Assembly: GCA_051745935.1 (NCBI GenBank)
Contig: JBNJEM010000048.1
Coordinates: 1 to 22,653, forward strand
Length of the DNA: 22,653 bases
Source: JBNJEM01 sp051745935
GTDB lineage: Bacteria > Planctomycetota > Planctomycetia > Pirellulales > Pirellulaceae
Direction of reading: 5' to 3'
Positions 15,301 through 22,653 of this stretch are shown here, piece after piece. A program made the translations under genes and the position numbers. The notes below the pieces were generated by a model. It saw only the letters and a program-made list of their open reading frames with translations. It did not search any database and was not told the DNA's origin. Numbering within the stretch: the first letter of the stretch is position 1; each line of letters opens with the position of its first letter.

Positions 15301-16196
15301 GCGGCATTTCCTCCGGAAGATTCGGCTTTTCCCGCGCAGCCCAGAAGGTCGATCCAGTAGCCCACCCGCTCCATCACGGCCCGCTTGGCCGCCATGTCGA
15401 TTCTGCCCGGATTGTATTCGTGGCGATGCGATGAAATGTAGTCGTGCGTTGCGTCGATCAAAGCGTGTTTCAGATCGGTCGATACGTTGAACTTCGCACC
15501 GCCCAAGGCCACCAACCGTTTCACTACCTCGGGACTGAGGCCCGTCCCGCCATGCACAATGAGCGGAGCGTTGATCCGCTCGCTGTTGACAGACTTTTGA
15601 ATCCGCTGGAACCGGTCGAAGTCAATCTTGGGATTCTCGGTCATGTAGATGCCATGAGCCGTGCCGATGGCGGGAGCGAACAAGTCCACGCCGCTTCGCT
15701 CGACAAACTCCAGCGAGCGGGCGGGATCACACAACTCCGCTTCCGTCTCGGCAACCCGCACCTGGTCCTCCACACCGGAGACGGTTCCAAGTTCGCCCTC
15801 CACGGTAACGTCGCCAAGCCGGTGGCAGTGCCGCACCACGTCACCGGTGGCACGGACGTTCTCGTCGAAGTCCAGCTTCGAGCCGTCAAACATGATATTC
15901 GTATAACCCAACTCCGCGCAACGCTTGCACAGATCGACGTCGGTGCAGTGATCCAGATGGAGACACGCGGGAACCGGGACTTGTTCGGCCAACGCCCTGA
16001 AGGCGGCCACGATCACCTCGGGACGGAGAAACTTCGTCGGCGTCACCGACGTTTGGATGATCACCGGCGCGCGGCGGGCCACCGCCGCCTCAATGACCGC
16101 CGCCATCTGGATGATGTTGGTCACGTTAAACGCGCCGATGGCATAACCATGGGTCGCCGCATCAACCAAGATCTCCTTGGCGGAAACAGTCGACAT
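15297..16196 (-). CDS. Class II (Zn) fructose/tagatose-bisphosphate-type aldolase
   Basis: 299 residues, similar in length to GatY/KbaY and short FbaA enzymes. HLDH (H80, D82, H83) gives the catalytic Asp and a zinc ligand. VEGELG (E133/E135), GTAHGIY (H181) and VHGGTG (H214) supply the further ligands, and NVSTDLKHA the phosphate-binding end. It should split a ketose phosphate into dihydroxyacetone phosphate plus an aldehyde. The family includes tagatose- and fructose-1,6-bisphosphate aldolases and the inositol-pathway IolJ, and I cannot choose between them. AAGGA lies about 8 nt before the ATG. It is the first gene of the operon, divergent from the XylR-like regulator. Confidence 0.92.
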   Translation of the reverse strand: MSTVSAKEILVDAATHGYAIGAFNVTNIIQMAAVIEAAVARRAPVIIQTSVTPTKFLRPEVIVAAFRALAEQVPVPACLHLDHCTDVDLCKRCAELGYTNIMFDGSKLDFDENVRATGDVVRHCHRLGDVTVEGELGTVSGVEDQVRVAETEAELCDPARSLEFVERSGVDLFAPAIGTAHGIYMTENPKIDFDRFQRIQKSVNSERINAPLIVHGGTGLSPEVVKRLVALGGAKFNVSTDLKHALIDATHDYISSHRHEYNPGRIDMAAKRAVMERVGYWIDLLGCAGKAESSGGNAA

Positions 16197-16212
16197 AACT
16201 GGTGTCCTTGCG

Positions 16213-16267
16213 AAAAAAAAAAGCTCCGTTTACACCCGGGCGGACAGGTTAATTTATCTGCCAACCT
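16213..16267 (-). promoter_or_regulatory. Leader of the sugar operon: T10 tract and inverted repeat
   Basis: The transcript of the operon would contain a run of ten U (16222-16213), 16 nt before the start codon, preceded by a weak TCCG/CGGA stem. Upstream lies AGGTT-N12-AACCT (16246-16250 with 16263-16267), a possible operator half-site pair downstream of the promoter. Either could be regulatory, and neither is proven. Confidence 0.3.
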
Positions 16268-16282
16268 AAGACTCTAGCCCTG

Positions 16283-16310
16283 AATATAGACTTGGTGGTG
16301 AGAAGATCAA
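16283..16310 (-). promoter_or_regulatory. Candidate promoter of the sugar operon
   Basis: On the minus strand TTGATC (16310-16305), a 16-nt spacer and TATATT (16288-16283) approximate a sigma-70 promoter. It lies about 87 nt before the aldolase ATG and between two divergent units, where the XylR-like protein would be expected to bind. Confidence 0.4.
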
Positions 16311-16364
16311 CCGTGATGCGTATATACTTATTGACGATTTGTATCACAATTCGACTTTTCGCAC

Positions 16365-16394
16365 TTGACGAGGACGACGCGGCCTGGAGATACT
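16365..16394 (+). promoter_or_regulatory. Candidate promoter of the regulator gene
   Basis: TTGACG (16365-16370), an 18-nt spacer and GATACT (16389-16394) give a reasonable sigma-70 match, about 85 nt before the regulator ATG. Another TTGACG at 16331-16336 has no good -10 partner. Confidence 0.35.
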
Positions 16395-16479
16395 GCTCTA
16401 AAAGAGGAGTCCGAGTCCTGGATGACGCGATACAGCGCCCCATTCGTTCCGTGAACCACGCGAGCCATATTCAGAACCC

Positions 16480-17658
16480 ATGGCCGAAAAACCGTTCGCT
16501 CAACAGCGTCTGCCAGCGATAGCGCCGCGCCGAAGGGTGCTGATGGCGTTGGGATACTACGATCCTCAGCTTCAGCGGGGAATCACTCGCTACGCCCGCG
16601 ACGCTGGCTGGGTACTGGACGCTTCGATGGCCCATTACGGTGTGATTCCCACGCATTGGCGCGGGGACGGCATTATTACCATCCTGATTCCAGGCCGTAA
16701 GGATATCAGCCGTTATGTCCGCCGGCGGGAAGTGCCCGCCGTGGCGCTCTATGGGGACGCGCGGCGGATCAATGTGCCGCGAGTGTTGTTGGACGACGCG
16801 CGGATTGGACAGTTGGCCGCCGAGCATCTCTTGGAACGTGGATTCAGTGATCTCGGGTTCTGCAAGTTTTCCGGCCTTAGGGCGGTGCTCGAGCGAGAGA
16901 AAGGCTTCCGGGTCACGGTCTGCCAAGCCGGAAAAACCTACCATTTGCTCGACTGGGACGAGGATTCGAAACACAAGAACTGGTTTGACTGGTTCAAGCG
17001 ACAGTTGTTGAGCTTGCCATTTCCGATCGGCATGATGGCTCAGAGCGATCATCGCGCAGCCTACCTCATCAGCGCGTGCGAGGCGCTAGGGGTGGCCGTT
17101 CCGGAAGAAGTGGCCGTGATTGGGGTAGACAACGACGTACAGACTTGTGAACTAGCCCTTGTCCCCATTTCCAGCGTGGATAGCAACCGCGAGACCATGG
17201 CATACGAGGGAGCGGCGCTGTTGGACCGGCTTATGGACGGAGAGCGACGTCCGAGAGACCCCATCGTTGTCCCCGCCAAAGGGGTTGTGGTTCGGCACAG
17301 CAGCGATTTCTTTGCGGTTCCCCATCCGCCCCTTGCTCGAGCGTTGCATTTCATTCGGGATCATTTTTCAGAGCCCTTGGGCGTGGATGACGTAATCCGC
17401 GCGAGCCAGACCAGTCGATGTGGGCTTTATCGCGCGTTCGAGAAACATCTAGGGCACACTGTGGGAGAGGAAATCGATCGGCAACGAGTTGGTCACGCCA
17501 AGAAGCTGCTACGTGAATCCAACGACAAATTACACCGCATCGCGAGCATTAGCGGATTCAGCGGTCCGGAGCATTTCACGCGAGTATTCCGCCGCGTGAT
17601 GGGCGAACCCCCTTCCAGCTACCGAAACCGCCTTCGGGGCGAGCACCGCCCCCACTGA
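16480..17658 (+). CDS. XylR-like AraC-family transcription regulator
   Basis: 392 residues, the usual XylR length. Residues ~18-280 form a LacI/periplasmic-binding-like sensor domain: RRVLMALGYYDPQLQRGITRYAR, DDARIGQLAAEHLLERGFSDLGFC, VPEEVAVIGVDNDVQTCELALVPISSVDSN. Residues ~285-388 are an AraC double helix-turn-helix (ALHFIRDHFSEPLGVDDVI, then LHRIASISGFSGPEHFTRVFRRVMGEPPSSYR). It would sense a sugar and switch the divergent aldolase-HAD-DeoC-kinase operon. The ATG at 16480 has no strong ribosome binding site; M22 (MALGYYDP) is a possible shorter start, but the arginine-rich lead-in is typical of the family, so I keep the longer form. The gene ends just before the truncated vapC. Confidence 0.92.
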   Translation: MAEKPFAQQRLPAIAPRRRVLMALGYYDPQLQRGITRYARDAGWVLDASMAHYGVIPTHWRGDGIITILIPGRKDISRYVRRREVPAVALYGDARRINVPRVLLDDARIGQLAAEHLLERGFSDLGFCKFSGLRAVLEREKGFRVTVCQAGKTYHLLDWDEDSKHKNWFDWFKRQLLSLPFPIGMMAQSDHRAAYLISACEALGVAVPEEVAVIGVDNDVQTCELALVPISSVDSNRETMAYEGAALLDRLMDGERRPRDPIVVPAKGVVVRHSSDFFAVPHPPLARALHFIRDHFSEPLGVDDVIRASQTSRCGLYRAFEKHLGHTVGEEIDRQRVGHAKKLLRESNDKLHRIASISGFSGPEHFTRVFRRVMGEPPSSYRNRLRGEHRPH

Positions 17659-17798
17659 CACGCCACGTCGCGGAGCAGGCAGCAGCAATCCGCGGCCACC
17701 GCAGATGAACAAAATGTCGTGCTCCCGGATCGGACGCCGTGAAAGGGCAAACAAACGCGGAGTCTTCGAAGCAAAATGTTCGCGTCGACCAGAATCAA
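17619..17798 (-). pseudogene. vapC: Truncated VapC (PIN-domain) toxin remnant
   Basis: A TTG codon overlapping the vapB stop (TTGA) opens a frame reading (M)ILVDANILL, the exact opening of PIN-domain VapC toxins, including the first acidic metal ligand. After about ten residues the frame turns into Arg/Cys-rich sequence unlike any PIN domain, and the other two frames show no continuation either. The frame runs to 17619, into the 3' end of the regulator on the other strand. The toxin is therefore lost, probably by a deletion or replacement beside the regulator gene. A product of this length could not be an active nuclease. Confidence 0.7.
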
Positions 17799-18040
17799 CG
17801 GAAGTCCTCTCCTTCCGTTCGCGCCAGCAGTTCCTGGATGTTGTCCAGGTTGCCTCCCTGTCGCAGTCCCATGGCGTGCGGCTTCGTACGGTATGCACAC
17901 GACCGGGCCGACTCCTCTACTTTGCCGAGTCCTGCCCGAAGCGCTTCATTAACCACTGACCGAAAAGACGTACCCCGCTCGTTGGCCAACTTACGGGCTC
18001 GGTCTAGAACATCATCATCCAGTATAATTGTGGTTCTCAT
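17795..18040 (-). CDS. vapB: VapB-family antitoxin, orphan
   Basis: 81 residues. The N-terminal ribbon-helix-helix DNA-binding domain is MRTTIILDDDVLDRARKLANERGTSFRSVVNEALRAGL (~1-38). The C-terminal tail YRTKPHAMGLRQGGNLDNIQELLARTEGED is the classical VapB segment that wraps round its PIN toxin. It should bind its own promoter, where a CATCA/TGATG inverted repeat lies between the -35 and -10. The stop overlaps the vapC remnant start, as in an intact vapBC pair, but the toxin is truncated. It may now be a neutral relic, an anti-addiction factor against related toxins, or a regulator. Confidence 0.88.
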   Translation of the reverse strand: MRTTIILDDDVLDRARKLANERGTSFRSVVNEALRAGLGKVEESARSCAYRTKPHAMGLRQGGNLDNIQELLARTEGEDFR

Positions 18041-18046
18041 GTTGGC

Positions 18047-18074
18047 ATGGTAGCATCAACATAGGTGATGTCAA
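18047..18074 (-). promoter_or_regulatory. vapB promoter with operator, likely leaderless
   Basis: Minus-strand TTGACA (18074-18069), a 16-nt spacer and TACCAT (18052-18047). Only six nucleotides separate the -10 from the ATG (18040-18038), so transcription would start at or near the start codon, and no ribosome binding site is seen. CATCA (18054-18058) and TGATG (18066-18070), 7 nt apart, form an inverted repeat between the two boxes, fitting autorepression by VapB. Confidence 0.55.
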
Positions 18075-18171
18075 GACACACGGAGGTTTCGGGATCGGAG
18101 CGGCCTGGTTTGGGGCGTGGGCAATGGATTTTCGGAGGATCTGGTGCTCGCCTGGACAACCGAGGTGCCGG

Positions 18172-19602
18172 CTATTGCGAATCGTCGGGTTGCTTGGGCG
18201 GCGGAAACCAGGACACGTACTGGCGGCGCAAACGGGACAGGACGTCGGCGTAGTCCGGGTCGTTGGTAAAATGGGTCAACTCGCCCGGGTCCGACTCGAG
18301 GTCGTGAAGCCGCTCTTCCTTTTTTCCGGCGAAATCGTAGCGGAGGTACTTGTAGTTGCCCGCGATGACCCCGCGGCCAATCTCGCTCTCCACCCCCAGC
18401 GAGGACCGCCAGTTGGCGGGCGTTTCGCCTTGGACCAGCGGCCGGAAGCTGAGTCCCTTTAGTCCTTTGGGAGCCGGCAGCCCCGCGTAGTCGCAAAGCG
18501 TCGGCAACAGGTCCAACCCGTTGGAGATCAGGTGTTCGGCGTCGACCCGGCCTTTCGACGCCGCGTCGGGATCCATCACCAGCAACGGGATGCGAGCGGA
18601 CTCCTCGTACATCGCGCTCTTATGTTCCATTCGATGGGCGGCGTCCATGTCGCCGTGGTCGCTGGAATAGATCACCACCGTGTTCTTCAGTTTCCCGCTC
18701 TCCCGCAGAGCGTCCAGCAGCATCTGGACCTGCCGGTCGACCCGTTCGGTGAGCCGGGCATAGGCCCAGCGGTGCAGCCGCCAATCCCTCGCCGAATAGG
18801 TCTCGCGCGCGTTCCGGCGGAAGTCCCGCTGCTGCAAGAGTTGCTTCATCGCCTCGGGTTCGTCCTCCTGCGGTTCGAAGTTGGCGGGAAGCGGCGGGCA
18901 ATGGTCGGCGTAAAACACCTCTTCGCTCACCCCCTCCGGCCATCGCATCTCTTCGAGCAACACGCGAATCGCCTGATGGCGCGCAGGCTCCTCCTTCCGC
19001 AGCTCCTTGCGCCAATCCTCCGCATCCCGGCCGTGCAATGCATAATAACAGATGTCGTGCGGATTGATGAACGATGCGAACAGAAAGAAAGGCTTGGCAT
19101 GTTCTTGCCGGATATAGTCGGCGCAGACGCTTGCGAGTTTTTCCCGCGAATTTGACGTGAGCATGGTGAAGCCGTTCTTCTCCGGCCGCAGCGGTGCCGG
19201 CAGATGCACCTTGCCGCCATAGGCGACCTCGTAGCCGGCCCTGGCCATGACCTGGCCGAGGCTCGTTTCCAGCACTTCGTTCGAGAAATCCCGGGCACGC
19301 ATGCCACTTCCGTTTTCGCGAGCGCCGAAGTTGCCGGGAAACCGCCCGGTCATCAAACCGATGCGCGACGGGACGCACACCGGGTTGGTCGCGTAGGCAC
19401 GCTCGAAACGAACACCGTTCGCGGCCATGTAGTCCATTGCGGGCGTCTTTAGCCACGGGTTACCCGTGCAACTCATCATCGTGGCGCTCTGCTGGTCGGT
19501 CAGAATAAACAGCACATTGGGACGATCCGCCCCGGCGGCAATGGCGTGAACCATCATCAGACCGATCAGCGCCAGCATCACTCTTGCTATTCGGGGGTTC
19601 AT
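18172..19602 (-). CDS. Secreted type I sulfatase (formylglycine-dependent)
   Basis: 476 residues, normal for the family. The signal peptide is VMLALIGLMMVHAIAAGA. RPNVLFILTDQQ carries the N-terminal metal-binding acid. NPVCVPSRIGLMTGRFP contains C76-V-P-S-R80, where C76 is converted to formylglycine by a maturase encoded elsewhere. YGGKVHLP and YSSDHGDMDAAHRMEHKSAMYEE supply the further Lys/His/Asp active-site residues. It hydrolyses sulfate esters outside the cytoplasm; DQQ after the first motif is frequent in carbohydrate sulfatases of Planctomycetes, but the substrate cannot be told. GGAG lies about 12 nt before the ATG. It has no close operon partner. With the nearby beta-helix protein and hydrolase it suggests use of a sulfated polysaccharide. 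Confidence 0.93.
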   Translation of the reverse strand: MNPRIARVMLALIGLMMVHAIAAGADRPNVLFILTDQQSATMMSCTGNPWLKTPAMDYMAANGVRFERAYATNPVCVPSRIGLMTGRFPGNFGARENGSGMRARDFSNEVLETSLGQVMARAGYEVAYGGKVHLPAPLRPEKNGFTMLTSNSREKLASVCADYIRQEHAKPFFLFASFINPHDICYYALHGRDAEDWRKELRKEEPARHQAIRVLLEEMRWPEGVSEEVFYADHCPPLPANFEPQEDEPEAMKQLLQQRDFRRNARETYSARDWRLHRWAYARLTERVDRQVQMLLDALRESGKLKNTVVIYSSDHGDMDAAHRMEHKSAMYEESARIPLLVMDPDAASKGRVDAEHLISNGLDLLPTLCDYAGLPAPKGLKGLSFRPLVQGETPANWRSSLGVESEIGRGVIAGNYKYLRYDFAGKKEERLHDLESDPGELTHFTNDPDYADVLSRLRRQYVSWFPPPKQPDDSQ

Positions 19603-20255
19603 TTTTCCACGTCGCTCCTTTCACATTGGCATGGTGCCCGCAAGAACACTTCGCACGTGGTCGTTCGCCGTCGCGACGACAAGCCCGCCTTTGGCGAAGT
19701 CGCCGCCGCGGTCAAGCAAACCGCCAGCCAAAAGACCTCCACCCTTTGTTAGCGAACGGTCTCGTGGGGCATGGCCGGAACAAAGCCGGATCTCGTTTCC
19801 TCGCCTGCTTTCATTTTGGCCGTGATGATGATTGTACCAGTCTGCCCGGGACGCAGTTCCCCGCCGCGGCATGATTCAAGTGGCGGCCGACCTCGTTTTG
19901 TTCTGAACACACTGGGCGGCGAGAACCGACTTTACCTTCGGCTTCCGTCCCCGCTTTGCCACGCCCCCCTCGCGCGCCGTGTCATTATGGGCGCCGAGCA
20001 ACACCAATGCAACACCCGCCGCCCGAGGCAATCCGGCGCCTCGATGAGTCCATGGCGGGCGGTCCAGTAGCCCGGCACCTGCGTCTTGGACCCCTTTATA
20101 CCGGTGACGGATGACTTTTTCCGCCGCGAGTGCGACCAGCGGGAGGACGGCTGGCGTCGGGCAGCGTGCCACCCGGAAAAACCCAACCGCCTGAAATATA
20201 GCCCGTTTGCGGCCTCCTTCGCGTCGCGGGATGCGATGGGTTTTGCGTGTTCGGA
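19603..20255. other. Gene-poor spacer containing a dispersed repeat
   Basis: About 650 bp without a supported gene. Frames of 60 to 99 codons overlap on both strands with no family match and no ribosome binding sites. The one recognisable item is the dispersed repeat at 20098-20199. The promoter of the sulfatase should lie in the first part, but I could not assign it. Confidence 0.5.
20098..20199 (+). repeat. Dispersed repeat, copy B
   Basis: 102 nt, about 86% identical to the reverse complement of 644-742, with one extra triplet. On the plus strand it reads TDDFFRRECDQREDGWRRAA. It lies just past the 3' end of the beta-helix gene, whereas copy A lies upstream of the Cys-rich gene. The two are in opposite orientation, 19 kb apart. 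Confidence 0.75.
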
Positions 20256-22646
20256 TTACGTTTCCAGGGCATGGTGGGCCTTCAGTTTCGCGATGAAGTC
20301 CGGGTCGAACCCCGCCCCGCGGTTTTTGAAGTGCGCGATGATCTCGTTGCCCAGACCGGTGTTGAGATGGTAATGCCGCACGGCCCCGTTGATTTCCAGA
20401 AAGCCCGTGCGGTTGACCATTTCGGGATCCGCCTGGCCGTTGATCACGGGAGCGTGAACCGTGCAGTTGGTGAATCGCGTTCCCAGGGTGCTTTCCACGG
20501 CGTAGAGGTCGGCGGGGGCCTGCCGCACGTCGGGCCGAAATCGGCAGCCGTTAAAGACCAGTTCGCCGCGCAGGCCCGGCGCGACCACGGTGTTCACCGA
20601 ACCTCGTTCGAAAAACGCGCTGGCAATGCAGTGGCCCAGGTAGACGGCGACGTGGTCGCAATCGGTGAAGCGGATTTCCGGGTAAAGGGCCCGCTGGTCG
20701 GCATAATCCCCCGCTTGTTCCCCTCCGATCAACAGGTGCGCCGCTTCGGTGTCGCCGGGATTCTCCGGGGTCAGCTTTTCGAGCTGGACATTGTCGAAGA
20801 TCATGGTGCAGTTGGCTTGGAGCCGGCTTTCATCATGGCCGCCGTCCCGGCGCACGTCGTAGTGGTGCGGGTTGGGAATGCGGACCAGACGCACGCCCCG
20901 CTCGCGCCCCTCGACCAGGATGTTTCGGAATTCGACGCGATAGGGAAAGAACAGGCGATCGTTCGTTTCGGTTTTGGAGAAGGGGACGACGTCCATCAAC
21001 CAGCAGGGCCGATCGGATTCGGGCGCCGCGCTGTAGTCGATGAGAAGGTCTTCGATTTTGACGCCGCGGGCGAAACCGATGGGATATTGATAGTCGAAGT
21101 TGGCCATGCGGTGGCTGAGCACCCGGACCGTGCCGTTGCCGGTTGGTTTGAGCGTGCAGCCGCGGAGGCGGACGTGCCCATCCCATTTGGCGCCGTAGTC
21201 CCGTCGGAAGTTGATGAAGTGATTGCCGTGGCGGGTGGTGTTTTCGACGAACAGATCCCCGCCGCCGGTGACGGAAATGCCCTTGAAACCGATTTCGCAA
21301 TCGCTGATGTAGAGGTTCCAGCAATGGAAGTGCACGTCGACGCGATTGAGACGGCAGTTTTCGACGCGGAAGTTCTTGTTGAGGTTGGTGCCGAAGACGC
21401 CCCAGGCGACCCAGCCGGCTTCGGCCGTCAGGTGGCGGAAGGTGCAGTTGAGCATCCGCGCGCCGCCGATGCCGTAGGTGCCGGCGTAGACGACCTTGTC
21501 GTCATCGTTCCGGTTCTTTTCCCAGGGCATGGCGCGGATGTTTTCCAAGGTCACGTCGTAAACCCGGCTGAGCACGTAGAAGCCTCGGCGAGGGTGCATG
21601 GAGATGTCTGTCGCGCCCCGTTCCAGCCCCATCCATTGCTCGCGGACGATCGTGCGGCTGCGTTGGATGGAGATCCCGTGGTGCCGGTAGCCCTCGCGAT
21701 CACTTCCCACGGCGCTGTCGCCCGAAAAATAAAAGGCGCCGCCTTCGATGACCAGGTAGTTGTCGTTGCAGGGCGTGGCCGTTACCAAGGTGAAGTCCTT
21801 GAATTCCCAGGCGATGTCGCCGATGATCCGCCCTTCCTCTTCCACGTAGAAGAGTTCCTCGCGCGCCCAACCCCGCTTGGAGTAATTCCCGGCCCGGATG
21901 CCGATGCGGTCTTCTTCATCTTCCACGGTGATCAGATGCCCCGCATAAGGCGCCAGTTCCGGGATGATCTGCACCCCGGGCTTGAGTTTTTCCAGCAGCG
22001 CCGCCTTGGTCTCGGCGTCCAGCTCCACGTTCCGCGTCGGGCGGTCGTTGTGCACCACGAACCGCGGGTTCCGCCGGTCGTTGTGTTTTTCGTCGACGTG
22101 GAACACCGTTTTGCCCCAGTGCACGTTCGTGGTGATGGGGATGTCGTTGGTTTCCTTGATCCAGTATTCCCCGCTCAGGTTGACGACGGGGATCCCCCGC
22201 GAGTTGGCGTATTCGTGGGCCTGCTTGATCCGGACGCCGTCGTCCTGCTCCCCGTCGCCGAGCACGCCGAACATGGCATAGTTCACGGATTCCCTTTCCC
22301 GCAGAACGGCCGCCAGTCCGTTTTGCAAGGCGATGACGTCGGCGTCGTTCGGCTGGATCTCCGAAGTGAGCTCGCGGATACGGTAGCACGCGCCACCCCC
22401 GTCCCCCGGCGCGTGAAAGCCCTCCGTCCGCGCCCATTCTCCCGCTTGCGGGTCGGACCGTGATTTCAAAGCCCGCACGGTGGGGTAGCGAGTGAGGTCG
22501 GCTTCCGAGGCGGCTTCTTCCGTTTGTGTCGAAGACTCGCCGGCCCCCGCCGGTGTCATGTACCGCGCAAGGAAAAGGCCGCTCGCTCCGATCCCCGCCA
22601 GCGCCCTGCGTCTGGAGAAGTTCGAGGTTCTGGTTTGTTCGGACAT
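20256..22646 (-). CDS. Tat-exported right-handed beta-helix protein (pectate-lyase-like)
   Basis: 796 residues. The N-terminus SRRRALAGIGASGLFLARYM is a twin-arginine signal, so the protein is folded before export. The beta-helix capping motif GDGEQDDGVRIKQAHEYANSRGIPVVNLSG (from residue 130) is that of the pectate-lyase-3/tailspike group. It is followed by many short rungs rich in Asn/Cys/Gly such as MLNCTFRHLTAE, FRVENCRLNRVD, LYISDCEIGF, LRGCTLKPTG and IRFTDCDHVAVYLG. It is likely a polysaccharide lyase, hydrolase or epimerase; no catalytic set can be assigned from sequence alone. The ATG at 22646 lies 7 nt from the window end, so the promoter and ribosome binding site cannot be judged. 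An ATG at 22653 is in another frame and is not the start. Confidence 0.85.
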   Translation of the reverse strand: MSEQTRTSNFSRRRALAGIGASGLFLARYMTPAGAGESSTQTEEAASEADLTRYPTVRALKSRSDPQAGEWARTEGFHAPGDGGGACYRIRELTSEIQPNDADVIALQNGLAAVLRERESVNYAMFGVLGDGEQDDGVRIKQAHEYANSRGIPVVNLSGEYWIKETNDIPITTNVHWGKTVFHVDEKHNDRRNPRFVVHNDRPTRNVELDAETKAALLEKLKPGVQIIPELAPYAGHLITVEDEEDRIGIRAGNYSKRGWAREELFYVEEEGRIIGDIAWEFKDFTLVTATPCNDNYLVIEGGAFYFSGDSAVGSDREGYRHHGISIQRSRTIVREQWMGLERGATDISMHPRRGFYVLSRVYDVTLENIRAMPWEKNRNDDDKVVYAGTYGIGGARMLNCTFRHLTAEAGWVAWGVFGTNLNKNFRVENCRLNRVDVHFHCWNLYISDCEIGFKGISVTGGGDLFVENTTRHGNHFINFRRDYGAKWDGHVRLRGCTLKPTGNGTVRVLSHRMANFDYQYPIGFARGVKIEDLLIDYSAAPESDRPCWLMDVVPFSKTETNDRLFFPYRVEFRNILVEGRERGVRLVRIPNPHHYDVRRDGGHDESRLQANCTMIFDNVQLEKLTPENPGDTEAAHLLIGGEQAGDYADQRALYPEIRFTDCDHVAVYLGHCIASAFFERGSVNTVVAPGLRGELVFNGCRFRPDVRQAPADLYAVESTLGTRFTNCTVHAPVINGQADPEMVNRTGFLEINGAVRHYHLNTGLGNEIIAHFKNRGAGFDPDFIAKLKAHHALET

Positions 22647-22653
22647 CGGTCAT

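Noticed and set aside
20247..22463. A 738-codon open frame antisense to the beta-helix gene
   Set aside because: Its Val/Asp/Ala/Gly-rich translation mirrors the codon pattern of the real minus-strand gene, which has a Tat signal and beta-helix rungs.
1..22653. CRISPR array, tRNA or rRNA genes, transposase genes
   Set aside because: I looked on both strands and found no regularly spaced direct repeats of CRISPR size, no tRNA-like cloverleaf, and no transposase or integrase motifs.

Overview
The window looks like a piece of a Planctomycetes chromosome, most likely Pirellulales-like. The markers are a DUF1559 prepilin-type protein paired with a small lipoprotein, a CxPSR sulfatase, LamG (concanavalin-like) modules, a large LamG/propeller/hydrazine-synthase-alpha-like dihaem protein, a XylR-type AraC regulator, and GC-rich hairpin repeats between genes. 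No rRNA, tRNA, CRISPR array or transposase gene was seen. The assignment rests on protein families only.

Layout. 1-886: the edge of a minus-strand small gene, then gene-poor DNA with a double-hairpin inverted repeat (171-286) and one copy of a dispersed repeat (644-742). 887-2367: a plus-strand pair, a Cys-rich protein of unknown function and a LexA-type winged-helix domain fused to a pRiA4b ORF-3-like domain. 2662-3591: a PfkB sugar kinase, followed by a second, differently sequenced double-hairpin element (3655-3799) and a gene-poor stretch. 4455-6584: a secreted glycoside-hydrolase-like protein whose inserted LamG module appears circularly permuted. It converges tail to tail (5 bp apart) with the 1221-residue dihaem protein (6590-10255, minus). 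10492-12016: the lipoprotein and DUF1559 protein.

12187-16196 (minus) is a compact operon, transcribed in the order class II fructose-bisphosphate-type aldolase, CbbY-like HAD hydrolase, DeoC-type class I aldolase, FGGY kinase. The first junction is an ATGA overlap, and the third gap is 3 nt. The XylR-like regulator (16480-17658) is divergent from it across a 283-bp promoter region. Next come an orphan VapB antitoxin whose VapC toxin is reduced to about ten codons, a sulfatase (18172-19602), a second copy of the dispersed repeat in inverted orientation (20098-20199), and a Tat-exported beta-helix protein (20256-22646).

How the parts may work together (inference): the secreted sulfatase, beta-helix protein and hydrolase would attack a sulfated or complex polysaccharide. 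The XylR-controlled operon would then phosphorylate and split a released sugar into C2/C3 units. Two mechanistically different aldolases with one FGGY kinase and one phosphatase, without an isomerase, do not match any textbook pathway I can name, so this operon is the best candidate for an undescribed system. The transporter and sugar isomerase are not in the window.
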